From Rhodovibrionaceae bacterium (GTDB lineage: Bacteria; Pseudomonadota; Alphaproteobacteria; Kiloniellales; DSM-21159), in NCBI GenBank assembly GCA_028279885.1, contig JANQMX010000050.1, positions 1-64,000 of the forward strand: DNA of 64,000 nt, in the 5' to 3' direction. Positions 33,754 through 44,100 of the stretch are shown here, one piece after another. Each line of letters starts with the position of its first letter. The stretch's first letter is position 1. The translations under genes were made by a program, and so were the position numbers. The notes beneath the pieces were generated by a model. That model searched no databases, was not told the DNA's origin, and worked only from the letters and a program-made list of their open reading frames with translations.

Positions 33754-35022
33754 GTGGTTGTGGCGCAAGAGTCGGAGGGAACAGCGTCGCGGGTTGCCGT
33801 GGTCGGCGCCGGCATCGTCGGCGTTTGCTGCGCGCTCTACCTGCAGCGGGACGGGCGCCAGGTCACCTTGATCGACCGGCAGGAGCCGGGCCAGGGCACT
33901 TCCTATGGCAACGCCGCCATCATTTCCGGCACCGGGGTCATGCCGGTGGCCACACCCGGCATCTTGGCCGATGTGCCCGGCATGCTGATGAACCCTCAGG
34001 GCCCATTGGCCATCCGCTGGCAGTACCTGCCGCGCTTGGCGCCTTGGCTGTTTCGCTTCGTGGCCGCCAGCAAGCCTGCCCGCGTTGAGGAGATCTCGAA
34101 GGCCCTGGCGGCGCTGTTGGCTGAGGCACGGCCGGCCTTCAAGACCTTGCTGGATGCTGCCGGTGCGCCGGACATGATCGTCCAGCGCGGCCTCCTCACC
34201 ACCTCCACGACCGAGGCTGGCCTGAAGAGCATCGAGAAGAAAAGACAGCTCCTGGAGCGCCACGGCATTGCTGTCGAGCGTCTGACCATCGAGGAAGCCC
34301 GGCAGATGGAGCCGGGCCTGTCCCGCGACCTGACGGGCGTGCACCACTATCCCAACAACGCCCACACCATTCAGAACTACCGGCTGGTCACGCTGCTGGC
34401 CGAGGATTTCGTCCGGAACGGGGGACGCCTGCAGCGCGGCAACGTCGTCGGCTATGACATCGGTCGCGCGGGGCCGAGGGCGGTGAAGCTTGAGGACGGC
34501 ACTGCGCTCGACTGCGATGCCGTGGTGCTGGCCGCCGGCGCCTGGTCGAAGGAGGCAGGACGTGCGCTGGGCGCCACCCAGCCGCTCGATACGGAGATCG
34601 GCTATCACCTCACCTTGCCGGATCCGGCCCTGCAACTGCGCCGGCCGATCGCTTCCGCCGAAGGGGCTTTCATCTGCACGCCTTTGGAGGATGGCTTGCG
34701 CATCGGCGGCACGGTCGAGCTTGGCAAGCTCGGCATGGCGCCCAACTGGGAGCGCCTTAGGATTCTGCGCCAGAACGCGGCCCGCATCCTGCCCGATCTC
34801 AACTTCGAGGGCGCCTCTCGCTGGCAGGGCTTCCGCCCGTCCATGCCGGATTCCTTGCCCGTCATCGGTCCGAGCCCCAGTCTGCCGAACACCTATTTCG
34901 CCTTCGGCCACGGCCACCTGGGCTTGACCTTTGGCGCCGTCACCGGGCGGATCATCGCCGATCTCGCTGCGGGCCGGGCGCCGACGGTCGACGCCACACC
35001 TTTCCGCGCGGATCGCTTCTGA
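33754..35022 (+). CDS. DadA-like FAD-dependent amino-acid oxidoreductase
   Basis: This 422-residue D-amino-acid dehydrogenase-like flavoprotein has the FAD motif 'VAVVGAGIVGVCCALYL' near residue 13, 'GQGTSYGNAAIIS' and a C-terminal 'FGHGHLGLTFGAVTGRIIAD'. Family members oxidise D-amino acids or N-substituted amino acids and feed electrons to the respiratory chain. The gene starts with GTG 33754 behind GGGAGGGG. It is inserted between recO and parC, otherwise a housekeeping neighbourhood, and may be an acquired addition. The substrate is unknown. Confidence 0.85.
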   Translation: MVVAQESEGTASRVAVVGAGIVGVCCALYLQRDGRQVTLIDRQEPGQGTSYGNAAIISGTGVMPVATPGILADVPGMLMNPQGPLAIRWQYLPRLAPWLFRFVAASKPARVEEISKALAALLAEARPAFKTLLDAAGAPDMIVQRGLLTTSTTEAGLKSIEKKRQLLERHGIAVERLTIEEARQMEPGLSRDLTGVHHYPNNAHTIQNYRLVTLLAEDFVRNGGRLQRGNVVGYDIGRAGPRAVKLEDGTALDCDAVVLAAGAWSKEAGRALGATQPLDTEIGYHLTLPDPALQLRRPIASAEGAFICTPLEDGLRIGGTVELGKLGMAPNWERLRILRQNAARILPDLNFEGASRWQGFRPSMPDSLPVIGPSPSLPNTYFAFGHGHLGLTFGAVTGRIIADLAAGRAPTVDATPFRADRF

Positions 35023-35086
35023 GGTCTTTCGTCGACTCTTCCTCCGTGCCTAAGCTCCCGCCGATACGTAAGACAAGGTATTGACC

Positions 35087-37324
35087 ATGAGTTCGAAATC
35101 GGAAGCCGGCGAAATCCGCTCGGTGCCGTTCGTCGAGGCGCTGTCGGAGCGCTATCTCTCCTACGCGCTCTCGACCATCGTCTCCCGCGCGCTGCCGGAC
35201 GTGCGCGACGGCCTGAAGCCGGTGCACCGCCGGGTGCTCTACGCCATGCAGCAGCTCAAGCTGGACCCCAACGCAGGCTTCAAGAAGTCGGCGCGCGTGG
35301 TTGGCGACGTGATCGGCAAGTACCACCCCCACGGCGAGCAGGCGATCTACGACTCTCTAGTCCGCCTGGCGCAGGACTTCGCGCAGCGCTATCCGCTCGT
35401 CGAAGGGCAGGGGAACTTTGGCAACGTCGACGGCGATAACGCCGCGGCCATGCGCTATACCGAGGCGCGCCTGACCGCGGTGGCGCAGCTGCTGCTCCAG
35501 GGCATCGATCAGGATACGGTCGACTTCCGCGAGACGTACGACGGCGAGGACGAGGAGCCGGTGGTGCTGCCGGCGGCTTTTCCCAACCTCCTGGCGAATG
35601 GCGCGCAAGGCATTGCCGTCGGCATGGCAACCTCGGTGCCACCCCACAACGCCGCCGAGCTATGCGATGCGCTGTTACATCTGATCAAGCACCCGAAGGC
35701 CCAGGTCGAGACGCTGGTCGAACTGGTGCCGGGCCCGGACTTTCCGACCGGCGGCGTGCTGGTGGAGCCCAAGGAGAGCATCGTCGAGGCCTACCGCACC
35801 GGCCGCGGCAGCTTCCGCCTGCGCGCCCGCTGGGAGATGGAGAAGATCAAAGGCGGCGGCTATCGCATCATCGTCACCGAGATTCCCTACCAGGTTCAGA
35901 AGGCGAGGCTAATTGAGCGCATCGCCGAGTTGCTGGAGGCGCGTAAGCTGGCGCTGCTTGGTGACATCCAAGACGAGTCGGCGGCGGACATTCGTCTGGT
36001 GCTGGAGCCCAAGAGCCGCAACGTCGATCCCGAGATGCTGATGGAGTCGCTCTTCCGGTCGAGTGAGCTGGAAGTGCGGGCGTCGCTCAATCTCAATGTT
36101 CTCGATGCCCAGCAGACGCCGCGGGTGATGAGCTTGAGGGAGGCTCTGCAGGCCTTCCTGGACCATCGCCATGTGGTCCTGGTCCGGCGTACCAACCACC
36201 GCCTGGAGAAGATCGCCAAGCGCCTAGAGGTGCTGGAAGGCTACCTCATCGCCTACCTCAACCTCGACGAGGTCATTCGCATCATCCGCGAGGAGGACGA
36301 GCCCAAGGCCGAGCTGATGCGGACCTTCGAGCTCACAGACGGCCAGGCCGAGGCCATCCTCAACATGCGCCTGCGCTCTCTGCGCAGGCTGGAGGAAGAG
36401 GGCATCCGCCGCGAGCACGCGGAGCTGTCGGAAGAGCAGGCGGAGCTGAATGCACTCCTGGCCGATGAGGGCAAGCGCTGGAAGAGCATTGCCGCCGAGA
36501 TCAAGGAGGTCCGTAAGCGTTTCGCCCCCGAGACCGAGCTGGGCCGCCGCATGACCGAGATCGGCACGCCGCCCAGCGCCGTCATCATTCCGCTGGATGC
36601 TGTGGTGGAGCGGGAGCCGATCACGGTGCTGCTTTCGGCCAAGGGTTGGATCCGGGCGATGAAGGGGCACCACGACGACGTCTCCGACGCCAAGTACAAG
36701 GAAGGCGACCGCGGCGCCTTCGCCGTCAAGGCGCAGACCACGGACAAGCTCATCCTCTTCGCCACCAACGGTCGTTTCTACACGTTGGGTGCCGACAAGC
36801 TCCCAGGCGGCCGTGGCTTCGGCGAGCCGATCAGGCTGATGATCGATTTGCCGAACGATCAGGAGATCCTGCAACTCACCGTCCATGACCCTGAGCGACG
36901 ATTGCTGGTCGCCTCCAGCGATGGCCGCGGCTTCCTGGTCAAGGAAAGCGAGGTCGTCGCCCAGACCAAGAACGGCAAGCAAGTGCTCAACCTCGGCAGC
37001 GGGGCGGAGGCGCAGGCCTGCCGGCCGGTGGCAGGTGACCATGTCGCGGTGGTCGGCGAGAACCGGAAGCTGCTGATCTTTCCATTGGAGGAGCTACCGG
37101 AGATGACCCGTGGCCGCGGCGTGCTGCTGCAGAAGTACCGCGACGGCGGCCTCGCTGACATCAAGACCTTCGCGCTGGCGGAGGGCTTATCCTGGCGCAT
37201 GGGCGGCAGCGGCAGCCGGGTGCGCACGGAAACCGACCTGACAGCTTGGCTCGGAAAGCGCGCGCAGGCCGGGCGCCTGCCGCCAACCGGCTTTCCGAAA
37301 TCCAATAGCTTCGGGGAGGTTTAG
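35087..37324 (+). CDS. parC: DNA topoisomerase IV subunit A
   Basis: This 745-residue protein has the GyrA/ParC breakage domain with '[20 protein letters not shown]', '[20 protein letters not shown]' and catalytic Tyr124 in '[11 protein letters not shown]'. The shortened C-terminal beta-propeller lacks the GyrA-box, which supports ParC over GyrA. ATG 35087 follows AAGG eight bases upstream. The residues of the quinolone-resistance region are the usual type. Confidence 0.94.
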   Translation: MSSKSEAGEIRSVPFVEALSERYLSYALSTIVSRALPDVRDGLKPVHRRVLYAMQQLKLDPNAGFKKSARVVGDVIGKYHPHGEQAIYDSLVRLAQDFAQRYPLVEGQGNFGNVDGDNAAAMRYTEARLTAVAQLLLQGIDQDTVDFRETYDGEDEEPVVLPAAFPNLLANGAQGIAVGMATSVPPHNAAELCDALLHLIKHPKAQVETLVELVPGPDFPTGGVLVEPKESIVEAYRTGRGSFRLRARWEMEKIKGGGYRIIVTEIPYQVQKARLIERIAELLEARKLALLGDIQDESAADIRLVLEPKSRNVDPEMLMESLFRSSELEVRASLNLNVLDAQQTPRVMSLREALQAFLDHRHVVLVRRTNHRLEKIAKRLEVLEGYLIAYLNLDEVIRIIREEDEPKAELMRTFELTDGQAEAILNMRLRSLRRLEEEGIRREHAELSEEQAELNALLADEGKRWKSIAAEIKEVRKRFAPETELGRRMTEIGTPPSAVIIPLDAVVEREPITVLLSAKGWIRAMKGHHDDVSDAKYKEGDRGAFAVKAQTTDKLILFATNGRFYTLGADKLPGGRGFGEPIRLMIDLPNDQEILQLTVHDPERRLLVASSDGRGFLVKESEVVAQTKNGKQVLNLGSGAEAQACRPVAGDHVAVVGENRKLLIFPLEELPEMTRGRGVLLQKYRDGGLADIKTFALAEGLSWRMGGSGSRVRTETDLTAWLGKRAQAGRLPPTGFPKSNSFGEV

Positions 37325-37327
37325 ACG

Positions 37328-38287
37328 GTGAGTTCGCAGCAGGAAACCTTTCGCACGGCGGCCTACGGCGGACCCGGCTGGTCCCAGCGGACGCAAAGCC
37401 TGGCGGAGGAGATCGGCGGCGTCTGGGGCAGCTTTTCGGTCGACAGCGAGTGGCGCAAGTTGCAAGCCGTCCTGCTGCATCGTCCGGGCGATGAGCTTGG
37501 CGCGTCGCTGGAAGACCACGACGCCGTGCAGATGCTGGCCCCGGTCGACCTCGGCAAGGCGCAGGCCCAGCACGACGCCATGGCCGAGGCCTATCGCGCC
37601 AACGGCGTGATCGTGCATTACGTCGATCCGGCGGAGCGGCCCAGCCCGAACCAGATGTTCTGCGCTGATCTCTTCTTCATGACCCACGAAGGGGCCATTC
37701 TGGCGCGTCCGGCCTCCACCGTGCGGGCCGGCGAGGAGCGTCAGGTGCAGCGCCGCCTTGCGGACCTCGGCGTGCCTATCCTGCGCGGCTTGTCAGGGCG
37801 GGCGACCTTCGAGGGCGCCGATGCCATGTGGTTCGACGAGACCACGATCATCGTCGGCCGCGGCTTGCGCACCAACAGCGCCACCATCGAGCAGATCTGG
37901 CAGTACGCTCTGGACGCCTCCTTGGAGCTGATCGCCGTCGACATGCCCTATGGCACCATGCACCTCATGGGCATGCTGCGCATCTTCGACCGCAATCTCG
38001 CCATGGCCTGGCCGCGGCTGACGCCCCATGCGGCCGTCGAAGCGCTGCGCGACCGCGGCTACGAGGTCGGCTTCCTACCGGACCTCGACTACACCAGCCT
38101 GGGCCGCGCCTTCAACGTGGTCACCTTGGGGCCGCGGCGCATCTTGATGGTCGCCGGTTATCCCGAGGTCGAGCGCGCCTATGAGGCGCACGGCGTCGAG
38201 TGCGTCACGGTCGAAGCCGACGAGTTGGTCAAGGCAGCGGGCGCCGTCGGCTGCCTGACCGGTATTCTGTCGCGCCAAAGAGGCTAA
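37328..38287 (+). CDS. Dimethylarginine dimethylaminohydrolase-like amidinohydrolase
   Basis: This 319-residue pentein-fold protein has 'FEGADAMWFDETTIIVG' near residue 160, catalytic His212 in 'YGTMHLMGMLRI' and nucleophile Cys309 in 'AAGAVGCLTGILS'. It belongs to the DDAH / arginine deiminase / amidinotransferase superfamily; hydrolysis of a substituted arginine to citrulline and an amine is the likely reaction. It starts with GTG 37328 four bases after parC and precedes TRAP permease genes, so the TRAP system may import its substrate or a related guanidino acid (inference). Confidence 0.8.
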   Translation: MSSQQETFRTAAYGGPGWSQRTQSLAEEIGGVWGSFSVDSEWRKLQAVLLHRPGDELGASLEDHDAVQMLAPVDLGKAQAQHDAMAEAYRANGVIVHYVDPAERPSPNQMFCADLFFMTHEGAILARPASTVRAGEERQVQRRLADLGVPILRGLSGRATFEGADAMWFDETTIIVGRGLRTNSATIEQIWQYALDASLELIAVDMPYGTMHLMGMLRIFDRNLAMAWPRLTPHAAVEALRDRGYEVGFLPDLDYTSLGRAFNVVTLGPRRILMVAGYPEVERAYEAHGVECVTVEADELVKAAGAVGCLTGILSRQRG

Positions 38288-38380
38288 AGCCGCGCTTGGT
38301 TTTTGCTCGGATGTGGGGTAGTTGGGCCGGTAACGAAAATAGTCGGGACGCCGGCAAGGCGCCCAAGCAGGGAGTTCTGG

Positions 38381-38926
38381 GTGGCTTTTCTCGTCCGCTT
38401 CGTCGGCGGCGTTGACGCGCTCAATGAGTACATCGGCCGTGGCGTCGCTTGGCTGACCTTGGCCATGGTGCTGATCGCCTTCGTCGTGGTGATCATGCGC
38501 TACGTGTTCTCGTTCGGCTTCGTCTGGCTGCAAGAATCCTACGTCTGGCTACATGGCATCGTCTTCATGGTCGGTGCCGGCTATACCCTGATGCACGATG
38601 GCCATGTGCGGGTGGATATCTTCTATCGCCCGGCGGACCCGCGACGGAAGGCCTGGACCAATCTCCTTGGCGTCCTTCTGCTCTTGCTGCCGATGATCCT
38701 TCTGGTCTTATTCGTCAGCTACGACTACGTGCTGACCTCCTGGGCCATCTTGGAGGAATCAAGAGAGGCTGGCGGCCTGCCGGGCCTCTTCCTCCTCAAG
38801 TCGGTTCTCTGGGTCTTCTGTTTGCTGGTCGGATTGCAAGGCCTGTCTCTTGCGGCGCGCAGCCTCCTGGTCCTCACGGGTCATCCGGAGTTTGGTGAAC
38901 CCGAAGAGCAGCAGGGCGGGATGTAG
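38381..38926 (+). CDS. TRAP transporter small permease (DctQ family)
   Basis: This 181-residue protein has four predicted helices and the DctQ motif region 'FVWLQESYVWLHGIVFMVGAG', then 'HVRVDIFYRPADPRRKAW'. It forms the Q subunit of a tripartite ATP-independent importer. GTG 38381 was chosen because GGAG lies six bases upstream; the frame back to 38303 is nonhomologous. It is followed five bases later by the large permease. Confidence 0.88.
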   Translation: MAFLVRFVGGVDALNEYIGRGVAWLTLAMVLIAFVVVIMRYVFSFGFVWLQESYVWLHGIVFMVGAGYTLMHDGHVRVDIFYRPADPRRKAWTNLLGVLLLLLPMILLVLFVSYDYVLTSWAILEESREAGGLPGLFLLKSVLWVFCLLVGLQGLSLAARSLLVLTGHPEFGEPEEQQGGM

Positions 38927-38930
38927 TCGC

Positions 38931-40502
38931 ATGGATCCCGTCCTTCTCGGAGAAATCGTCAGTCTCTTGATGTTCGCCACCGTCTGCGGGGTGTTGCTGC
39001 TCGGCTTTCCGGTGGCGTTCACCCTGGCCGGCGTCTCCATCGCTTTCGCGCTGATCGGTAACCTTCTCGGTATCTTCGATCTGCGCCTCTTCACGGCACT
39101 GTCGTCCCGGTACCTCGGGGTGATGCAGAACGAGCTGCTGGTCGCCGTGCCGCTCTTCGTCTTCATGGGCGTGATGCTCGAACGCTCGAAGATCGCCGAG
39201 CAACTGCTTGAAACCATGGGGCAATTGTTCGGCAGCGTTCGCGGCGGCCTGGCCATCTCCGTAGTCATCGTCGGTATGCTGCTGGCCGCCTCGACCGGCA
39301 TCGTCGGCGCCACCGTGGTCACCATGGGCCTGCTGTCGCTGCCGACCATGTTGAAGGTCGGCTACAACCCGAAGATCGCAACCGGCACCATCTGCGCCGC
39401 CGGCACCTTGGGGCAGATCATCCCGCCCTCCATCGTGCTCATCCTGCTGGGCGACATCCTGCAGGGCGCCAACACGGAAGCGCAGCTTGAGCTCGGCAAC
39501 TTCGCGCCCGAGCCGGTCTCGGTGGTCGATCTCTTCGCCGGCGCCTTCCTGCCGGGCATGATGTTGGTCGGCCTCTACATCGGGTGGATCATCATCAGCG
39601 CGCTGCGCAACCCGGAGGACTGCCCGCCGGTTCCGCCGGACGAAAGCGACCGCCGGCTGCGTGAGCGCGTGGTGGCGGTGCTGCTGCCGCCCGCCGCCTT
39701 GATCATCCTTGTGCTGGGCTCGATCTTGATCGGCGCTGCAACGCCAACCGAGGCCGCGGCCATGGGCTCGGTGGGTGCGCTATTGCTGGCCGGACGCAAT
39801 CTCATGCCCGACCGCGCACGTGTGGTCTACGCCGCGGGCTTGGCTCTTTTGGCGCTGGTGCCGCTGGTTTCGCTGTTCGATCTGCGCATGCAGCGCGAAG
39901 TCGTGCCGGTCATCGATCAGGCTGCTGCCGGCGTGGCCGCGATTTGCGTCATCGTCCTCCTAGTCGGGGTCGCGGTTTGCCTGCGCCGGGTCTACGCGAG
40001 CGGCATTCTCACCGATGTCATGCGTAGCACGGTCAAGGTCTCCTGCATGGTCTTCCTTATCCTGCTGGGCGCCTCGGTCTTCTCGCTGGTGTTTCGCGGC
40101 CTGGGCGGAGAGGAGATCGTCGAGGATGTGCTGAGCGCGCTGCCCGGCGGGGTGATGGGTGCCATGATCGTCGTCATGGCCCTGATGTTCGTGATGGGCT
40201 TCTTCCTCGACTTCATCGAGATCACCTTCGTCATGGTGCCCATCGTCGGCCCCATCCTTCTGAAGATGGGCCTGGACCCGGTCTGGCTCGGGGTGATGAT
40301 CGCGGTCAACCTGCAGACCAGCTTTCTGACGCCGCCCTTTGGCTTCGCGCTTTTCTATCTGCGCGGGGTCGCGCCACCCTCGGTCACGACCATGCAGATT
40401 TACCGCGGCATCATTCCCTTCGTCGGCATTCAGATCGTAGGGCTTTGCCTAATCGCGCTCTTCCCGGCGCTCGCTACCTGGCTGCCCAGCGTTCTGTTCT
40501 AG
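38931..40502 (+). CDS. TRAP transporter large permease (DctM family)
   Basis: This 523-residue protein has about 12-14 membrane segments with DctM signatures: 'NELLVAVPLFVFMGVMLERS', 'STGIVGATVVTMGLLSLPTM' and 'IPPSIVLILLGD'. 'GFFLDFIEITFVMVPIVGP' follows near the C-terminus. It couples sodium or proton flow to solute uptake. It is longer than the common 430-residue DctM because of an extra segment near residues 220-370, a feature of the mannitol/chloroaromatic (large) subtype. No binding-protein gene follows on this strand; one is at 44538 on the opposite strand. Confidence 0.9.
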   Translation: MDPVLLGEIVSLLMFATVCGVLLLGFPVAFTLAGVSIAFALIGNLLGIFDLRLFTALSSRYLGVMQNELLVAVPLFVFMGVMLERSKIAEQLLETMGQLFGSVRGGLAISVVIVGMLLAASTGIVGATVVTMGLLSLPTMLKVGYNPKIATGTICAAGTLGQIIPPSIVLILLGDILQGANTEAQLELGNFAPEPVSVVDLFAGAFLPGMMLVGLYIGWIIISALRNPEDCPPVPPDESDRRLRERVVAVLLPPAALIILVLGSILIGAATPTEAAAMGSVGALLLAGRNLMPDRARVVYAAGLALLALVPLVSLFDLRMQREVVPVIDQAAAGVAAICVIVLLVGVAVCLRRVYASGILTDVMRSTVKVSCMVFLILLGASVFSLVFRGLGGEEIVEDVLSALPGGVMGAMIVVMALMFVMGFFLDFIEITFVMVPIVGPILLKMGLDPVWLGVMIAVNLQTSFLTPPFGFALFYLRGVAPPSVTTMQIYRGIIPFVGIQIVGLCLIALFPALATWLPSVLF

Positions 40503-40689
40503 AGCCAGGCAAGTCTGTTCCAACTCGCCGCTCGATCGGGCCGTCGTCCCTAAGACTCGCGAAATAAGCGCGTTTTCGGCTAGCGCCGAACCGTCATGCT
40601 GCTAGGCTACGAAGTGAATCCTCGACTGAACGTTGAGGAATTGGGGCGCGTAATCACATTCAAGTGTAAAGACGGGCGGAGGCACTCAC
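40503..40689. other. Intergenic hairpins between TRAP permease and GYD genes
   Basis: This 187-base gap has two small perfect or near-perfect hairpins: TTCGGC-TAGC-GCCGAA (40575-40590) and CCTCGAC-TGAAC-GTTGAGG (40620-40638, one G-T pair). Neither has a T-run. Their role is unknown. GGAGG just before 40690 serves the GYD gene. Confidence 0.45.
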
Positions 40690-41073
40690 ATGAGCTATTA
40701 TTTGATTCGTTGCGACTACACTGCGTCGGCGTGGCGTGAGTTGCTCAGCGAGAAACAGGTCGACACGGAGTCTCGCTTGGCACCGGTACGCAATTTGGCC
40801 CGGAGTTATGGCGGCGACTTTGTCGATTTGGTGGACGAGAATGGGAAGGGTGGCACCGTGCTCGGGAAGTTCATCAGTTTCGGTGCGCACGACCTGATCG
40901 GCATTGTGAGGATGCCGACACCGACGGCAGCACGTTCGTTCGCCATGGTCATCTCCTCACATGAGGGGGTGCGCGGTTTCGAGATTACCCCTTTGCTGAC
41001 CTTTGACGAAGGAATCGAGGCGATGCAGCAGGGACACGAGTGCAAAGGTGGCTACAAAGTACCTGGCGACTAG
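40690..41073 (+). CDS. GYD domain protein
   Basis: This 127-residue protein begins 'MSYYLIRCDYTASAWRELL' and has 'GGDFVDLVDENGKGG' followed by 'DLIGIVRMPTPTAARSFAMV'. This layout resembles the GYD family, small ferredoxin-fold proteins of unknown function, although the GYD tripeptide itself is changed here. GGAGG precedes the ATG. It lies 104 bases upstream of the large cyclase gene, and both read less GC-rich than the flanking DNA. Confidence 0.65.
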   Translation: MSYYLIRCDYTASAWRELLSEKQVDTESRLAPVRNLARSYGGDFVDLVDENGKGGTVLGKFISFGAHDLIGIVRMPTPTAARSFAMVISSHEGVRGFEITPLLTFDEGIEAMQQGHECKGGYKVPGD

Positions 41074-41177
41074 ACCGCTCCTCACAGTCGGCTCGGTCGC
41101 CTGTGGTTATCTGCGGAGGTCAAACAGTCGTTTTGGTCAGTCTTGAAGATTGATCGTCTCTGTGACCGCCATCCGGG

Positions 41178-44100
41178 ATGAGTTCGATGGAATGTCCCAA
41201 CTGCAAGGCGAGAGTGAGAGACGACGCAAACTACTGCCACAGTTGCGGAACCAACCTGGCGAGCGCGCGGCCGGCCGAGACAAAAGTCGTTACGCTAGAG
41301 GACGTGCTGTCGACCAGCGATGCGCGGCGTCCTGGCCATTCCTCCAAGGCAAAAAAGGTCTTCCAGGAGCGAAAAGAAGTCACCGTGCTGTTTGCGGATA
41401 TCGCGAACTCAACGGAAATCATCTCAGAGCATGATCCGGAATTTGCGCTCGAGTTTCTCGATGGCGCGACCTTGCGGATGGCAGAATCGGTAGAGAAGTT
41501 CGGCGGAACCGTGAGCAGGCTCATGGGCGACGGCATCATTGCGCTCTTCGGTGCTCCGGTCGCCGTCGAGAATCACGCGACGCACGCTTGCCTCGCAGCA
41601 CTCGACATGAAGGAGGCGCTCGCAGCGATGCGAGACGACCAGGCCGCCTCCAACACGGGCGACATTAGAGTTCGGACGGGTATCAGCACGGGCGAAGTCG
41701 TGATCCGCGCCATGGAATCGGATGCCGGCTTCGATTTCACGGCTATGGGAGCGACCACGCATCTGAGCGCCCGCCTGGAGCATATGGCGGACCCTGATAC
41801 GATTCTATGTTCCAGCCAAACCAAAATGCTGACCGGGCCACGCTTCAACTGGCAGCCGTTGGGGTCGACACAGCTTCGCGGGTTTGTCGAGCCGGTTGAG
41901 GTGTTTCAGCTGCTCAGCGCCGAGTCCCATGCAGCAAGCTTTGACAACCTGCCCGCATCGAACTTGAGCCTGTTCGTCGGTCGCGAGAAGCAGCTCAAGC
42001 AAATCCTGAGCTGCTTTCGACCGTCGCAGCGGGAGACGCCAAAGGGCGTTGTCATCGTTGGTGAGGCGGGTGTCGGGAAGTCGCGTCTCTCCTGGGAGGC
42101 CATCAATAGGAGTGCTACCGGCAGCGGGCATCTCATGAGGATCGAAGCGAACTCATACGGCCAGGGCATTCCTTATCTACCGTTCGCAACAATGCTGCGC
42201 AGCTATTTCCAACTGGGTTCGGGCGACAGCGAAAGCGAGATCTATTCGAAAATTCGAGGACAGCTGAGGGATCTTGAGCCGGAACTCGAGGGCCGGGCGA
42301 CGGCGGTTCTGTCGGTCTTGGGGGTTCGGATCGATGACCCCGAATGGTTCAAGATGGACTCGTCACAACGTCAACAGCTCGCCCACGATACGATCTGTCG
42401 GTTGCTGATGGCTGAAAGCCGGTACAACGGTCTGGTCGTCTTGATCGAGGATGCGCAGTGGATCGACAGCGACTCCGCGGTTCTGCTTCGGCACATTCTG
42501 TCCAACGTCGCAGGCAGTGACCTGGTCTTTCTCATAACGTCGCGCTTCAGGCAGGAAGACCTGACAAGCGCGTTTCGCGGCATTGACGAGATCACTCTGG
42601 CGCCACTGGCCCAGCCAAGCGCCGAACAGTTGATTGACTCTTGCCTGGGCAGCGATGCTTCGCTTGCGAAGCTGAAATGGGAGCTGATGGAGCGAACGGC
42701 CGGGAATCCCTTCTTCATTGAAGAGAGCATCCGGACGCTAGAAGCCTCCGGCGTCCTGCGCGGGGGCTACGGTGGCTTTCGCCTATCGGGGGCTTATCGG
42801 GAAATCGAGATTCCGTCATCCGTGAAGTCGGTTATCTCATCGCGGGTCGACGGGCTCAGCCTTTCCGACAAGGAGGTCCTTCAGGCGGCCGCGGTCATCG
42901 GTGACGTCTTTTCCGTACGATTGCTGGAAAACGTCGTTTCCACGCCAAACAAGTCGGAGCTCTCGGGTCGCCTCGCGCGTCTCTCCGAGGCCCGACTGAT
43001 TCGAAGTGAAAGCCTCGATGGCGAGCCGGCCTATCGTTTCACCCATGGGCTGATCCATGAGGTGGTGCGCAGCGAACTGCTAAGCCATCAGGTGGCTGGT
43101 CTACATCGCAAGGTCCTCACGGCTGTCGAAACGGTTTTCTCGGACCGCCTCCACGAGTTGACGGAAACGCTGGCTCATCATGCCCGGGCCGGGGAGGTGT
43201 GGGACAAGGCTCTGCTTTACACCCGTACCGCCGGTCGCCGCGCAGCCGAAAGGTCGGCTTACAAGAGCGCCGTTGCTTTCTTCGAAGAGGCGCTCCGCTA
43301 TTGCGAGCTGGTGCCGCAAACTGCCGAGACGCTGGCAAGCGCAATCGACATCAGCTTCGATCTGCGGAATGTCCTGTACCCCTTGGGTGAGATCCAGAAG
43401 GATCTCGACAATCTGCAGCGTGTTGAAGAGTTGAGCCGCGGCTTTATCGCGCCTCAGCGCCGTGCCCGCCTGTCGGCCTACATTGCGCGAGATATGGCTC
43501 TGCTTGGGCGGCCGGATGATTCGGTTTCCGCCGGACATCGCGCCTTGGTACTTGCCCGCAGCGCGCGGGACCGAGAGCTTGAGATTTTAACCAACGCCTA
43601 CATTGGGTCGGCCCACTACGCACTCGGTGATTTCAAGCAATCGGCGACCCTCTTGGGATCGGCAATCGCGGCACTCTCGCAAGGGTACGAGCACCACACC
43701 TTCGGCCTGCCCGGACCGGGCTATCTCTTCTTCGAGTCCTGGCGCCTATGGGCGCTCGCGAGACTGGGAGACTTCGAGGTCGGCAGCCGCGCGGCCGACG
43801 AGGTCGTGCGGTTCTCCCGCTCCCTCGATCACCCTTTGACCTCGGCTGTCGCGATCTACTCCGCCGGGTTCCTGCATATGCATCGCGGCGATCTTGAGGT
43901 TGCGGTCCCCTTGTTGGAGGAGGGGCTTCGGATCTGTGAGGACTGGGACTTGGTGGCTTGGTTCACGAACCTCTCATCGGCGCTGGGCCATGCTCTGGTC
44001 TTGGGTAACGATCCGACGGAGGGTCGGAAATGCCTCGAGGCAGCGGTGGCCCGCTCGCGTGAGCTTGGAATTCTAGTAAGCCATTCACTCGAGATGGCAT

